Positions 8,571-16,877 of a stretch of DNA of 53,435 nt are shown piece by piece; positions within the stretch are counted from its first letter, which is position 1, and each line of letters begins with the position of its first letter. The stretch covers positions 1 through 53,435 of the forward strand of contig CANQAG010000008.1 of assembly GCA_947588815.1 (NCBI GenBank), read 5' to 3'. The DNA is from an uncultured Bacilli bacterium (GTDB taxonomy: Bacteria; Bacillota_I; Bacilli_A; RFN20; CAG-449). The position numbers and the translations under genes were made by a program. The notes under the pieces were generated by a model that saw only the letters and a program-made list of their open reading frames with translations, ran no database searches and was not told where the DNA came from.

Positions 8571-10141
8571 AGAAAATTTTAGGAATTTTGTCTTTATTGG
8601 GAACTTTGCTTTTAAGCTCGTGTGACTTTAAGTTCCCTCAAAATAGCGATAGTCAAATTGACCAATCGCAGGATGTCGAAAATTTTGAAACTCCAAATTG
8701 GTATCATCCAACTAGCGATGATTTTTCATATACGAATAATCGCGCAAAAAAAGCGTTAGAGTCGCAAGTGATCACTCACAATACGTTAAAAGAACTCCAC
8801 GAAAATGGCTATCCTACGATCACTTTTAATTCTTTAGGCAATCAGAATTTGCTCGTAATTCCCGTCAATTTTAAAAATGGTCGTACTTGCCAAAGCAACA
8901 GCAAAGGGTGTGCGAGCCTTAAAAGCGATATCGAAAGAAGTTTTTTTGGAGAAACGGCAGCAACGGGTTACGAATCGGTCTCATCGTTTTATTATAAATC
9001 CAGCTATGGTTATTTAAATATTCAAGGGTTAGTGACTGACTGGTTTGATTCTTCTTATTCTTTATCGATGCTTGCAAACGCTTATCTCAATGATGACATC
9101 ATCGATCCGACTTATTTAGTGGTACGGGAAGCCGTGGCATGGTTTAAAAGTACTTATCCTGAACTCGTTCCATCGTTTGATCAAAACCACGATGGTTTTA
9201 TCGACGCTTTATGGATAGTTCATTCTGAAGATTACGAAGTTTCTAATCCCGAATATGATGATCTTTTGTGGGCTTATACTTATTGGGACATAGGTAATAC
9301 CAACGTCGGAAGCGTTAAATCGCCAACTGCCAATGTTTATTCTTGGGCTTCAGTTGAATTTATGTATGATGGTGGCTACAAACTTCCGGATGCTCATACT
9401 TACATTCATGAAACCGGGCATCTTTTAGGGTTAGATGATTATTATTCTTACGATCAAGATGATGCACCATGTGGCGCGATCGACATGATGGACGCGAATA
9501 TCATCGACCACAATCCGTTTTCAAAACTTCTACTTGGATGGGTAGAACCGCGAATCGTTAATAAGGAACAGGAATATCGACTTGCGCCTTTTGAAAACGA
9601 AGGTGATTTTTTGATTATTCCTAGCGGTCAATTCAATGGTTCGCCATTTGGTGAATATCTTATCATCGAATATTATACTCCGATTAACCTCAATGCTTTA
9701 GATAGTAAAGCGCCGTATTTAGGTAACGGGATACAAGGCTATTCAAAACCGGGGATTCGCATTTTTCATGTCGATTCGCGATTGGGCCTTTTTCGTTACA
9801 ATTATGCTTTAAATGACTATTTATTTTCCGGCTATACCGAAAATATTGAAGTAGATTCGCGCTTTTTGACATATTATACCAATATTGCTCATAGCAATAC
9901 GCTAAGTGAATCCATCGATAGATGTAAGCTGTTGATGCTTATGGAATCCAGCGGTAAATATACTTTAAATCGCGGAGATGGATGCGCTAGTGACAATTCT
10001 TTGTTCTACAAACTCGATAATTTCGGAAAGACAGTCTATAGAGATTTTACCTTTAACAATGGTCAAAAATTACTTTTTGACTTTGTAATTACCGATATCA
10101 ATGATGATTATGCGACGTTGAATGTTTCAAATAAAATTTAA
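8567..10141 (+). CDS. M6-family metalloprotease lipoprotein 3, short form
   Basis: A 524-residue third paralogue. The signal peptide ends LLLSSC with the cysteine at 19, so it is probably lipid-anchored. Unlike its two neighbours it lacks the extra N-terminal domain and goes almost directly into the catalytic domain. HETGH is at 281-285, continuing LLGLDDYY; QNHDGFID precedes it and GAIDMMD follows. The start overlaps the stop of copy 2 by four bases. The three enzymes share the zinc and calcium-loop motifs but differ in exposed regions, which suggests related but non-identical substrates (inference). A weak inverted repeat without a T-run follows the stop codon. Confidence 0.9.
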   Translation: MKKILGILSLLGTLLLSSCDFKFPQNSDSQIDQSQDVENFETPNWYHPTSDDFSYTNNRAKKALESQVITHNTLKELHENGYPTITFNSLGNQNLLVIPVNFKNGRTCQSNSKGCASLKSDIERSFFGETAATGYESVSSFYYKSSYGYLNIQGLVTDWFDSSYSLSMLANAYLNDDIIDPTYLVVREAVAWFKSTYPELVPSFDQNHDGFIDALWIVHSEDYEVSNPEYDDLLWAYTYWDIGNTNVGSVKSPTANVYSWASVEFMYDGGYKLPDAHTYIHETGHLLGLDDYYSYDQDDAPCGAIDMMDANIIDHNPFSKLLLGWVEPRIVNKEQEYRLAPFENEGDFLIIPSGQFNGSPFGEYLIIEYYTPINLNALDSKAPYLGNGIQGYSKPGIRIFHVDSRLGLFRYNYALNDYLFSGYTENIEVDSRFLTYYTNIAHSNTLSESIDRCKLLMLMESSGKYTLNRGDGCASDNSLFYKLDNFGKTVYRDFTFNNGQKLLFDFVITDINDDYATLNVSNKI

Positions 10142-10180
10142 TCATAGAAAAAATCGTGTGATTAGGTATAATTATATTGT

Positions 10181-10273
10181 ATGAAAAAAAGACAATATAC
10201 GATTGCGCTTCTTATCTGTAGTCTAATAGTCGCTTTACTTTCACTCGTCTATGCAATCATCGTCTTTCACTAG
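10181..10273 (+). CDS. Possible 30-residue single-span membrane peptide
   Basis: A short open frame encodes MKKRQYTIALLICSLIVALL and ten more mostly hydrophobic residues: a basic start followed by one predicted membrane segment. No ribosome binding site precedes it, but a TATAAT box at 10167-10172 would put the transcript start within a few bases of the ATG, so the mRNA could be leaderless. Its TAG stop forms part of the TAGGAGG ribosome binding site of ruvA, nine bases before that start. It may be a real small protein or just leader sequence with a chance frame; I cannot decide. Confidence 0.4.
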   Translation: MKKRQYTIALLICSLIVALLSLVYAIIVFH

Positions 10274-10281
10274 GAGGAAAT

Positions 10282-10842
10282 ATGTATTACTATCTTAAAG
10301 GAAGAGTCACAATGATTAATGGCGGACTAGTGATACTTGAAGTCGGAGGCATCGGATATGCGATCAATGTTCTTCACGAAGAGCACTACAAAATCGGAGA
10401 TGAAGCGATGATTTTTGTAAATCATATCGTCCGCGAAGATGAAGAATATTTTGTCGGTTTTGAAACCCTGCAAGAAAAAGAAGTTTTTAATCTTTTGGTA
10501 ACCGTCAAAGGCATCGGTCCTAAAATGGCCTTGAATGCGTTAAAATCGATATCGATCGAACGCTTTTTGGATATCGTCAAACGCGGTGATCTTATCGCTT
10601 TAAAGAAGCTTCCTGGCATTGGTCCTAAGGCCGCTTCACAGATCATTCTCGATCTTAAGGGTACTTTGATGATGCAACCGGAAAAGAAAACGACCTTGAA
10701 TCCTAACAAGGAATTAGCTAAAGATGCTTTGATTAATCTTGGATTTAAACCACGTGATTTGGATGAGGCGTTAAAAAATTTAGAAGAAGATTTGAGTGTT
10801 GAAGAGTACGTTTCAAAAGCACTTAAGCAAATGAGGAAATAA
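10282..10842 (+). CDS. ruvA: Holliday junction branch migration protein RuvA
   Basis: RuvA binds the four-way DNA junction and loads the RuvB motors. The 186-residue product has the N-terminal OB-fold ([18 protein letters not shown]), the helix-hairpin-helix pair ([13 protein letters not shown] and [13 protein letters not shown]) at about 74-130, and the C-terminal UBA-like domain that touches RuvB. A TAGGAGG site lies eight bases before the ATG. The stop is two bases before the ruvB start, as in most bacteria. No ruvC is present, as expected for Gram-positive genomes that use RecU instead. Confidence 0.97.
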   Translation: MYYYLKGRVTMINGGLVILEVGGIGYAINVLHEEHYKIGDEAMIFVNHIVREDEEYFVGFETLQEKEVFNLLVTVKGIGPKMALNALKSISIERFLDIVKRGDLIALKKLPGIGPKAASQIILDLKGTLMMQPEKKTTLNPNKELAKDALINLGFKPRDLDEALKNLEEDLSVEEYVSKALKQMRK

Positions 10843-10844
10843 CC

Positions 10845-11846
10845 ATGGCGCGATTACTAGATCCTAACGAACAAAATAACGAAGAAGTCGAACTTGATCA
10901 AACTTTACGTCCCAGTTGTCTTGAAGAGTATATTGGTCAAGAAGATATGAAGGCAAATCTTAAAGTTTTTATCGGTGCCGCCAAAAAGCGAAATGAAACT
11001 TTGGATCATGTCCTGCTTTATGGCCCCCCTGGTTTAGGTAAAACCACTTTGGCCTATGTTATTGCCAATGAAATGGGAGGGCATATTCGTCTTGTAAATG
11101 GTCCGTCGATTGAAAAACCGAGCGATCTTGCGATGATTTTATCTTCCTTGAGTGCCGGAGACATTCTCTTTATCGATGAAATTCATCGTTTACCACGAAT
11201 AATCGAAGAAATTTTATATAGTGCGATGGAAGATTTTTCGTTGACGCTCGTCGTGGGACACGACGATGATGCCCGCAATATTTCGATTGATTTACCGCCA
11301 TTTACTTTGGTGGGAGCGACCACTAAACCCGGCGATCTTTCTTCGCCGCTTCGCGATCGTTTTGGAATTGTCAATCGTCTCGATTATTATACGGAAGATG
11401 AAATTAAGCGTATTGTTAAAAGAACGGCGCGCGTATATGAAATGTCAATCGACGATGAAGCCGCTAACGCCATCGCCATCCGTTCTCGAGGAACGCCACG
11501 TATTGCCAATCGAATTTTTAGAAGAGTTCGTGATTTTGCTTCGTATGCCGAACAAAAAAACATCGACATCGCTTTGACTAACGACGCTTTGAAAAAACTA
11601 AAAATCGATGCCTTAGGTTTAGATGATGTCGATAATCGCTACTTAGAGGCGATTATCAATCGTTTTGCCGGAGGACCGGTCGGTCTAGAAACGTTAGCGA
11701 GCACAATCGGCGAAGAAATCAATAACCTTGAAGAAGTGTATGAACCGTATCTTTTAAAATTGGGGTTAATCAACAAAACACCCAGAGGTCGTGTCGCTAC
11801 CGAAAAAGCGTATCGCCATTTTCGAATCGGATTATATCACGATTAA
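10845..11846 (+). CDS. ruvB: Holliday junction DNA helicase RuvB
   Basis: The AAA+ motor that drives branch migration with RuvA. The 333-residue protein has the typical [12 protein letters not shown] start, Walker A GPPGLGKT at 60-67, Walker B DEIH at 111-114, sensor [18 protein letters not shown] and a C-terminal winged helix with a TPRGRVAT motif. The length is normal. The gene follows ruvA with a two-base gap. Its last bases overlap the convergent gene on the minus strand by four bases. Confidence 0.98.
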   Translation: MARLLDPNEQNNEEVELDQTLRPSCLEEYIGQEDMKANLKVFIGAAKKRNETLDHVLLYGPPGLGKTTLAYVIANEMGGHIRLVNGPSIEKPSDLAMILSSLSAGDILFIDEIHRLPRIIEEILYSAMEDFSLTLVVGHDDDARNISIDLPPFTLVGATTKPGDLSSPLRDRFGIVNRLDYYTEDEIKRIVKRTARVYEMSIDDEAANAIAIRSRGTPRIANRIFRRVRDFASYAEQKNIDIALTNDALKKLKIDALGLDDVDNRYLEAIINRFAGGPVGLETLASTIGEEINNLEEVYEPYLLKLGLINKTPRGRVATEKAYRHFRIGLYHD

Positions 11847-12220
11847 TCTTGATTATTTCTTGAAGCCAGATTGACTCCAAGTACCGAACCGCTTAAAAGG
11901 AGCAAGGATCTTCCAACGATCGTCATCGTTTTGGAGAAGGTTACTTCTTGATTGCTGATTCGCAAATATCCGTAAGCAAGAATCAAGTAGAGCAAAACTA
12001 ATAAGAGGCCATTTAAAAAGCCTCTTTTTTTCTCTTTGAAGGCAAAGAAAAATCCAAAAGCGAAAAAGAGAATAAAGGATATGACAAGCACGATATTATC
12101 GTTTACTTGCTGATTGATGATATTGTTTCTTGAAAGCAATGTGACGATTACCATCATCACAAATCCTAAAATAATTGCCGATAATAAGGATATACTAAAA
12201 TTGATCAATTTCTTTTTCAT
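11843..12220 (-). CDS. Small four-helix membrane protein, YrzE/TIGR04086-like
   Basis: A 125-residue protein of four predicted hydrophobic segments, with a lysine-rich start and a charged KEKKRG loop in the middle. The start at 12220 is preferred over a GTG at 12229 because a TAGGTG ribosome site sits six bases before it. In Bacillus subtilis the YrzE gene lies in the same neighbourhood (after ruvB and before the DUF421 gene and spoVB), which supports this assignment. The function of the family is unknown. Here it is on the opposite strand to ruvB and overlaps it tail to tail. Confidence 0.7.
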   Translation of the reverse strand: MKKKLINFSISLLSAIILGFVMMVIVTLLSRNNIINQQVNDNIVLVISFILFFAFGFFFAFKEKKRGFLNGLLLVLLYLILAYGYLRISNQEVTFSKTMTIVGRSLLLLSGSVLGVNLASRNNQD

Positions 12221-12275
12221 ATGTGTCACCTAAAAAAATGTATGAAAAGAAATTTAATTTTAGAAGAGGTAAATT

Positions 12276-12947
12276 ATGACTTTTGAAGAAGCGCTATTAG
12301 TAATCGGTAAGACCATCATCTGTTATTTCTTTTTAATCATCACTTTACGAATCATGGGAAAACGGGAAGTCGGCAAAGTTTCGACGTTCGATATCGTGGT
12401 ATTTTTTGTTATATCAGAATTGTTCTCCTTGTCGTTAAATGAAGCGGAAACTTCAATTCTACATTCATTAATACCGGTGACGGTGATCGTTATTTTACAA
12501 TTGGGGACGGCTTTTTTATCGCTGAAATTTCCAAAAGTTCGTAACGCGATGGAAGGTTCCACTAACTTTATTATTTACAAAGGCAAAATCGTTCAAAGCG
12601 AAATGAAAAAACAACGATATAACATCGAGGATTTGATGATTCAGTTACGAAGCAAAGACGTTCAATCGCCTCAAGAAGTCGAATATGGAATTTTAGAGGA
12701 TAACGGAAGTCTCAACGTGATTCTGAAAGAAGATTGTGAAGTTCTTTATCCAGACCCTTTGATTTTAGATGGACGAATTAATGAAACGGCCTTAAAAAGG
12801 ATGGAAAAAGATCAGCAATATCTTCTTGCAGAATTAAAAAAACAGGGTTATACCGATCCTAAAGAGATCTTCTTTGCGATGGCATTAAAGGATAGTTTTT
12901 ACATCGTACCGTTTGAAAGCTCGCAAAACATCAATAAAGTTAAGTAA
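12276..12947 (+). CDS. DUF421 (YetF/YrbG-like) membrane protein
   Basis: A 223-residue protein with three predicted N-terminal membrane spans (about 5-85, including LRIMGKREVGKVSTFDIVVF) and a soluble two-part C-terminal domain with the characteristic FPKVRNAMEG...IIYKGKI and LMIQLRSKDVQSPQEVEYGILEDNGSL stretches. That layout is typical of DUF421 proteins, several of which are linked to spores or membrane stress in Bacillus, without a known biochemical role. The final 63 bases overlap the 3' end of the convergent SpoVB-like gene. Confidence 0.9.
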   Translation: MTFEEALLVIGKTIICYFFLIITLRIMGKREVGKVSTFDIVVFFVISELFSLSLNEAETSILHSLIPVTVIVILQLGTAFLSLKFPKVRNAMEGSTNFIIYKGKIVQSEMKKQRYNIEDLMIQLRSKDVQSPQEVEYGILEDNGSLNVILKEDCEVLYPDPLILDGRINETALKRMEKDQQYLLAELKKQGYTDPKEIFFAMALKDSFYIVPFESSQNINKVK

Positions 12948-14213
12948 CACATCGAGATAGCATGAAGCAAGAGTCGCGATGGCGATCGTAAAAACTTCAA
13001 AGTGTGTCGTAAATAAAATTAAAATCGTAATTCGCAATATCGAAGAAAACAGCGTGGCTTTAAAGGCCTTTTTTGAAAGGTTGAAGGCGTGAAGAGCATT
13101 GGAAATCGGGGTTTCGATGTAGTAAATTACAAAAGGGAAAGCGAGGACACGAACAAGATCGCTTCCGACTTCGGTATGATAGATTAAACTCATGATTTCG
13201 CGTGGGAAAATAAAATACACTAAGGATATCAAAGTGCCGATCAATAGGCAACTTCCGGTGATTTTAAAGAAGATGTTGCGGGCTTTTTTGATATTATGAT
13301 TTCCGATTGCCTTTGCCATATTGGGAAGCAGATAATTTGATAATGCTAACGAGAAAAAGCCCGGAAGCAGTAATAAGGGCATTACATAACCCGATAGAAT
13401 TCCGTAATTTAGAGTGATTTCATCGCTGCTAAGTCCGCTTTTCAGTAACATTTGCATGAGAATTATCGGCTCTAAAAAGTAGGTTAAAGAGCCGACGGCT
13501 CTAGACATCGTAAGCGGAAGTGAGAGACTAAAAATTTCTTTATAAGCGAAGTTTTCGCGATGAAAGGAATCGATAAAAAGTTTTTTGTAGCGATTGATAA
13601 ATTTTTCTTCTGCGAAAAGCAAAAGATAGGTTGTTTGAAAGATCTCCCCGACACAGAGCGAATAAACGGCAAAAGCTGCTTTTTTATCGTCGCTTTGCAT
13701 CATAAAAAAGCTGGAAAAAACAACGATGAAAATCAAACGACTGCCTTCTTCGAAAATTTGCGAAAATGAAGTGAGACGAACTTCGCTGTTCCCAAGAAAA
13801 TAACCTTTTATGATACTTGATAACGAAACTAACGGAATTAAAAGGCAACATGCTTTGATGGCTTCGACACTTTGTTTGTTGTGAAGCATATTCGAAGCGA
13901 TAAATTCACTTAAAAAGAAGATTAAAATCATCAAGATAATAGCGATAGACATTATCAATGTAAACGCGGAAATGAAGATTTTTTTACTTTCTTGTGGCTT
14001 TTTGGCGATGAGAGTGGCGACGACCGTAGGAAGTGAAAGACTAGAAAAAGTGATAAGTAGAACTATAAGGGGATTGACAAGGGTAAAAAGAGACATCGCT
14101 CCGATTCCGATCGTCCGTGAAAGAACAATCCGGTTACTAAGCGAGATGAACTTTGCAAAGAAACCGATAACTAAAAGCGATAGTAGATAAAAACTAGTAT
14201 TTTTTTTGTTCAT
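12885..14213 (-). CDS. spoVB: SpoVB-like polysaccharide/lipid flippase (MOP superfamily)
   Basis: A 442-residue polytopic membrane protein with about 13-14 hydrophobic spans and the start pattern of SpoVB/MurJ-type exporters (SLSNRIVLSRTIGIGAMSL, then SLSLPTVVATLIAKK). SpoVB is thought to flip a peptidoglycan precursor during spore cortex formation; relatives also serve capsule or lipid II export. The position between a DUF421 gene and secDF matches spoVB in Bacillus subtilis, which favours this name over murJ. The gene is transcribed away from secDF. A weak GAAGGCG ribosome site precedes the ATG at 14213. Substrate is inferred from context. Confidence 0.8.
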   Translation of the reverse strand: MNKKNTSFYLLSLLVIGFFAKFISLSNRIVLSRTIGIGAMSLFTLVNPLIVLLITFSSLSLPTVVATLIAKKPQESKKIFISAFTLIMSIAIILMILIFFLSEFIASNMLHNKQSVEAIKACCLLIPLVSLSSIIKGYFLGNSEVRLTSFSQIFEEGSRLIFIVVFSSFFMMQSDDKKAAFAVYSLCVGEIFQTTYLLLFAEEKFINRYKKLFIDSFHRENFAYKEIFSLSLPLTMSRAVGSLTYFLEPIILMQMLLKSGLSSDEITLNYGILSGYVMPLLLLPGFFSLALSNYLLPNMAKAIGNHNIKKARNIFFKITGSCLLIGTLISLVYFIFPREIMSLIYHTEVGSDLVRVLAFPFVIYYIETPISNALHAFNLSKKAFKATLFSSILRITILILFTTHFEVFTIAIATLASCYLDVLLNFIDVLRAFKRYDVKTIL

Positions 14214-14277
14214 TTTGCGCCTTCATTCTTGAAAGATTACTCATGTAATGATATATTGAATTAGCGATTTATTTTTT

Positions 14278-14294
14278 ATGTGGTATAACCACAT
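14278..14294. promoter_or_regulatory. Palindrome between divergent spoVB-like and secDF genes
   Basis: ATGTGGT and ACCACAT form a perfect 7-bp inverted repeat around ATA, flanked by A/T tracts on both sides. It lies in the 162 bases between two divergent genes. There is no T-run suited to a terminator for either gene, so an operator for a dimeric regulator is possible; the regulator is unknown. Confidence 0.4.
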
Positions 14295-14375
14295 TAAAAA
14301 AATTTGAAAATCCAGAGATCTTTCTCAATAAAACTTAATCGATTGTTAAATTATTTAGAACACGGAGGAAAATAT

Positions 14376-16832
14376 ATGCGTCGTTTTATAGCGTTTATAA
14401 TCATGGCATTGTCACTAGTCCTTGTTGTGGGATTCAATTTACAATTTCATCTCGAAAAGATGAATTATGGTCTTGAATTTGCCGGGGGCTATGAAGTGGT
14501 TTATCATGTTGAATTCGATGAAGGAACCGAGAATCAAAATTTAGCCGAAGTCAGCGATTTAGTGACTGATCGTCTTGAAGTCGCCGGGGTTAAAAATTCT
14601 CGCGTTGATACCGAATTCGACGAAGATGAAAACTATTATCAACTTCGCGTTGTTTTGACTCCAAACTCCAGCGCTAACCTTGAGAACATCTTAAGAAGCG
14701 TTGAAGCTACTAAGCCGTTGAGTGTTTGTACTTATGGCGATCGTTGTGCCGAAGAAGAGGTTATCGATCGCAACAATGTTTCGGTTAAATATGATTCCGG
14801 AACACCATCATTAATAATCGGTCTTAAAAATATTAACGAATTTAAAGGTTTATTGGAACACTCGGAAGAAAATACCGATGTTGAAAATGCTAAAAATACC
14901 GTCGTTATTTGGATGAATAAAACCGAAGCAGATACCTACGAAGAGGCTAAAAGCGATAGTTTTGAAGGTAAAAAAATGCAAGAAAAAATCATCGCTATTG
15001 TGACCGCCGAAAGTGGTACTAACTTCGATGAAGAGGCTCAAACCTTGACAATAACCAATTGTGGCTATGATAAAACCGACTTTGCTTCGGCGGAACAAGC
15101 TCACTCATATCAACGTATTTTGACTTCAAGCGAACACGATTTTGTCTTAACTAAATTGTATCAACATTACGTTGATCCTTCATATGGCAATGGCGCTTCC
15201 TCTAAGATCGTATTGGCTATTGGAATCGCGCTATTGGTTTTAGCTATCTATTTTGTCTATTCTTACGGATGGGCTGGAGTAGTAGGAGTTGTCTCAATTT
15301 TGGCTTCGCTTTTTGTCGACATCGTCTTATTCAACGGATTAGGCTTCCAGATGTCGCCAGCCATCGTGATTGGAATTGTCGCAGTGATCGGTTGTTCCAT
15401 AATCTTCTTAATCAGTTACTTTGAAAAATTCAAGGATGAATTGAAAAAAGGTCGCAATCCGTTAAAAGCTAGCAACGAAGCGTTTAAACGTTCTAAATAT
15501 GTCGCTCTCGATGCTTCTATCTTGCTTTTCGCGGTTGGTCTTGTCGCTTATTTTGTCGCTAGACAACAACTTAAATATTTCTCGCTCTTCCTCATTGTCG
15601 GATCTTTAAGTAACTTAATCTTTACAACTTTGCTAGGCAAATGGATGATGTATTGGTTATGCGGTAGTTCCTATGCCAACAATCATTTAAATCAATTCGG
15701 TGTTAAATTTAAAAATGACGAAGAAACAACTTCTGAAGTTAGTAAAACTGAAGAAGATAAAAAAGATGAAGTCAAAAATCCCTATCCATTTATGGCTAAA
15801 AAAGGTCGCAATGCGATTATCGCCGGCGGTTTGACGCTTGTATCAGTCGCAGCAATTCTTGTTTTAGGTTTATTTACCACTCACTTCAATTACACCGATG
15901 ATTTCAGCGTAAGTGGTCGTGTGGATATCGTCACAAATAAAACCGACATGTTTGTCTACAATTCCGACGTCGAAGATTTCTTCAAAGCGGATGACATTAA
16001 ACTCGATACGTCCTTAGTAAACATCGTTGTTCAAAATGACCCCAATCAAGAAGACGAAGATGCTGAAATCGCTTATATTACCGCACAATTCGATTTTGCA
16101 ATCACCGATCAAGCAAAAATCGAGACCATTAAAAACAAAATATTGGATGAAGATGGAAACGCTAAAGTTTACGTCTCTTCAACAACTCCGGTTGTTCCGC
16201 AAAATACCTTCAATAGTTCGTTGATTCTTCTCGGTGTCACTGCGGCGATGGCAACGGCTTACATCCTTGTTCGTTTCGGTCTTCGCTTTGGACTTGCCAC
16301 AGCCGGTATCTTACTTAGCGAAGGAACGGTGGCCCTTGGATTGTTATCAGTGACAAGAGTCGCGGTCAATAGCTATGCGGGAATCGGAATTTTAGGCGGC
16401 GTGGCCCTTACGGCGCTGCTTGTCATTCCATTCATTGAGAAAGTTAAACAATTGACTCGTGAATACAAAGTGAAAGTTACCGTTTACGAACAACGCGAAG
16501 AAATTGCTCTAAAAGCTTACGATTCGTATATGCCGACTTTATATACGTTTGAAATTTCACTGTTGTTCTTAATCGTAATTCTTCTAGCGTTATGTCCAAG
16601 TTCGATGTCTTCGTTATATATCGGCTTGACCATCACTTTGTTACTTGGAATCGTCGTTGTGCTTTATCTCTTGGTGCCGTTCTATCTCTTTATGTGTAAA
16701 CATTTAAGATATCATCGCTTGAAAAAGTTATCGATGCGCGCTGAAAAGAAACGGAGAGCGAGAGAAGAAAAAGCCCGTCGCAATCCAGGTAGTGAACCGC
16801 AAGAAGCGATAATTCCGGGTATTAACGATTAA
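14376..16832 (+). CDS. secDF: Fused protein-export membrane protein SecDF
   Basis: SecD and SecF use the proton gradient to help pull proteins out of the SecYEG channel. This single chain of 818 residues carries both, as in Bacillus. The SecD half has the hallmark near 25-40 (MNYGLEFAGGYEVVYHV, in place of the usual GLDLxGG), a large outer domain, and membrane spans near 280-440; a charged linker of about 30 residues leads to the SecF half with its own outer domain and six further spans. The start at 14376 is chosen because ACGGAGG lies just upstream; a frame extending to 14304 lacks any site. It ends in a basic tail. A terminator follows at once. Confidence 0.95.
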   Translation: MRRFIAFIIMALSLVLVVGFNLQFHLEKMNYGLEFAGGYEVVYHVEFDEGTENQNLAEVSDLVTDRLEVAGVKNSRVDTEFDEDENYYQLRVVLTPNSSANLENILRSVEATKPLSVCTYGDRCAEEEVIDRNNVSVKYDSGTPSLIIGLKNINEFKGLLEHSEENTDVENAKNTVVIWMNKTEADTYEEAKSDSFEGKKMQEKIIAIVTAESGTNFDEEAQTLTITNCGYDKTDFASAEQAHSYQRILTSSEHDFVLTKLYQHYVDPSYGNGASSKIVLAIGIALLVLAIYFVYSYGWAGVVGVVSILASLFVDIVLFNGLGFQMSPAIVIGIVAVIGCSIIFLISYFEKFKDELKKGRNPLKASNEAFKRSKYVALDASILLFAVGLVAYFVARQQLKYFSLFLIVGSLSNLIFTTLLGKWMMYWLCGSSYANNHLNQFGVKFKNDEETTSEVSKTEEDKKDEVKNPYPFMAKKGRNAIIAGGLTLVSVAAILVLGLFTTHFNYTDDFSVSGRVDIVTNKTDMFVYNSDVEDFFKADDIKLDTSLVNIVVQNDPNQEDEDAEIAYITAQFDFAITDQAKIETIKNKILDEDGNAKVYVSSTTPVVPQNTFNSSLILLGVTAAMATAYILVRFGLRFGLATAGILLSEGTVALGLLSVTRVAVNSYAGIGILGGVALTALLVIPFIEKVKQLTREYKVKVTVYEQREEIALKAYDSYMPTLYTFEISLLFLIVILLALCPSSMSSLYIGLTITLLLGIVVVLYLLVPFYLFMCKHLRYHRLKKLSMRAEKKRRAREEKARRNPGSEPQEAIIPGIND

Positions 16833-16837
16833 TAATG

Positions 16838-16863
16838 AGGTTGCCTCTTGGCAACCTTTTTTT
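16838..16863 (+). terminator. Intrinsic terminator of secDF
   Basis: AGGTTGCC (16838-16845) pairs with GGCAACCT (16850-16857) around a TCTT loop, followed by seven T. It ends 15 bases before the recJ start, so recJ and the downstream cluster must rely on read-through or on a promoter overlapping this region. Confidence 0.93.
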
Positions 16864-16877
16864 AAAGGAGTATCAAT

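Noticed and set aside
12276-16832. Prophage or integrated element near the SpoVB-like and secDF genes
   Set aside because: Gene content and order match the ancestral Bacilli neighbourhood and there is no integrase or direct-repeat boundary.
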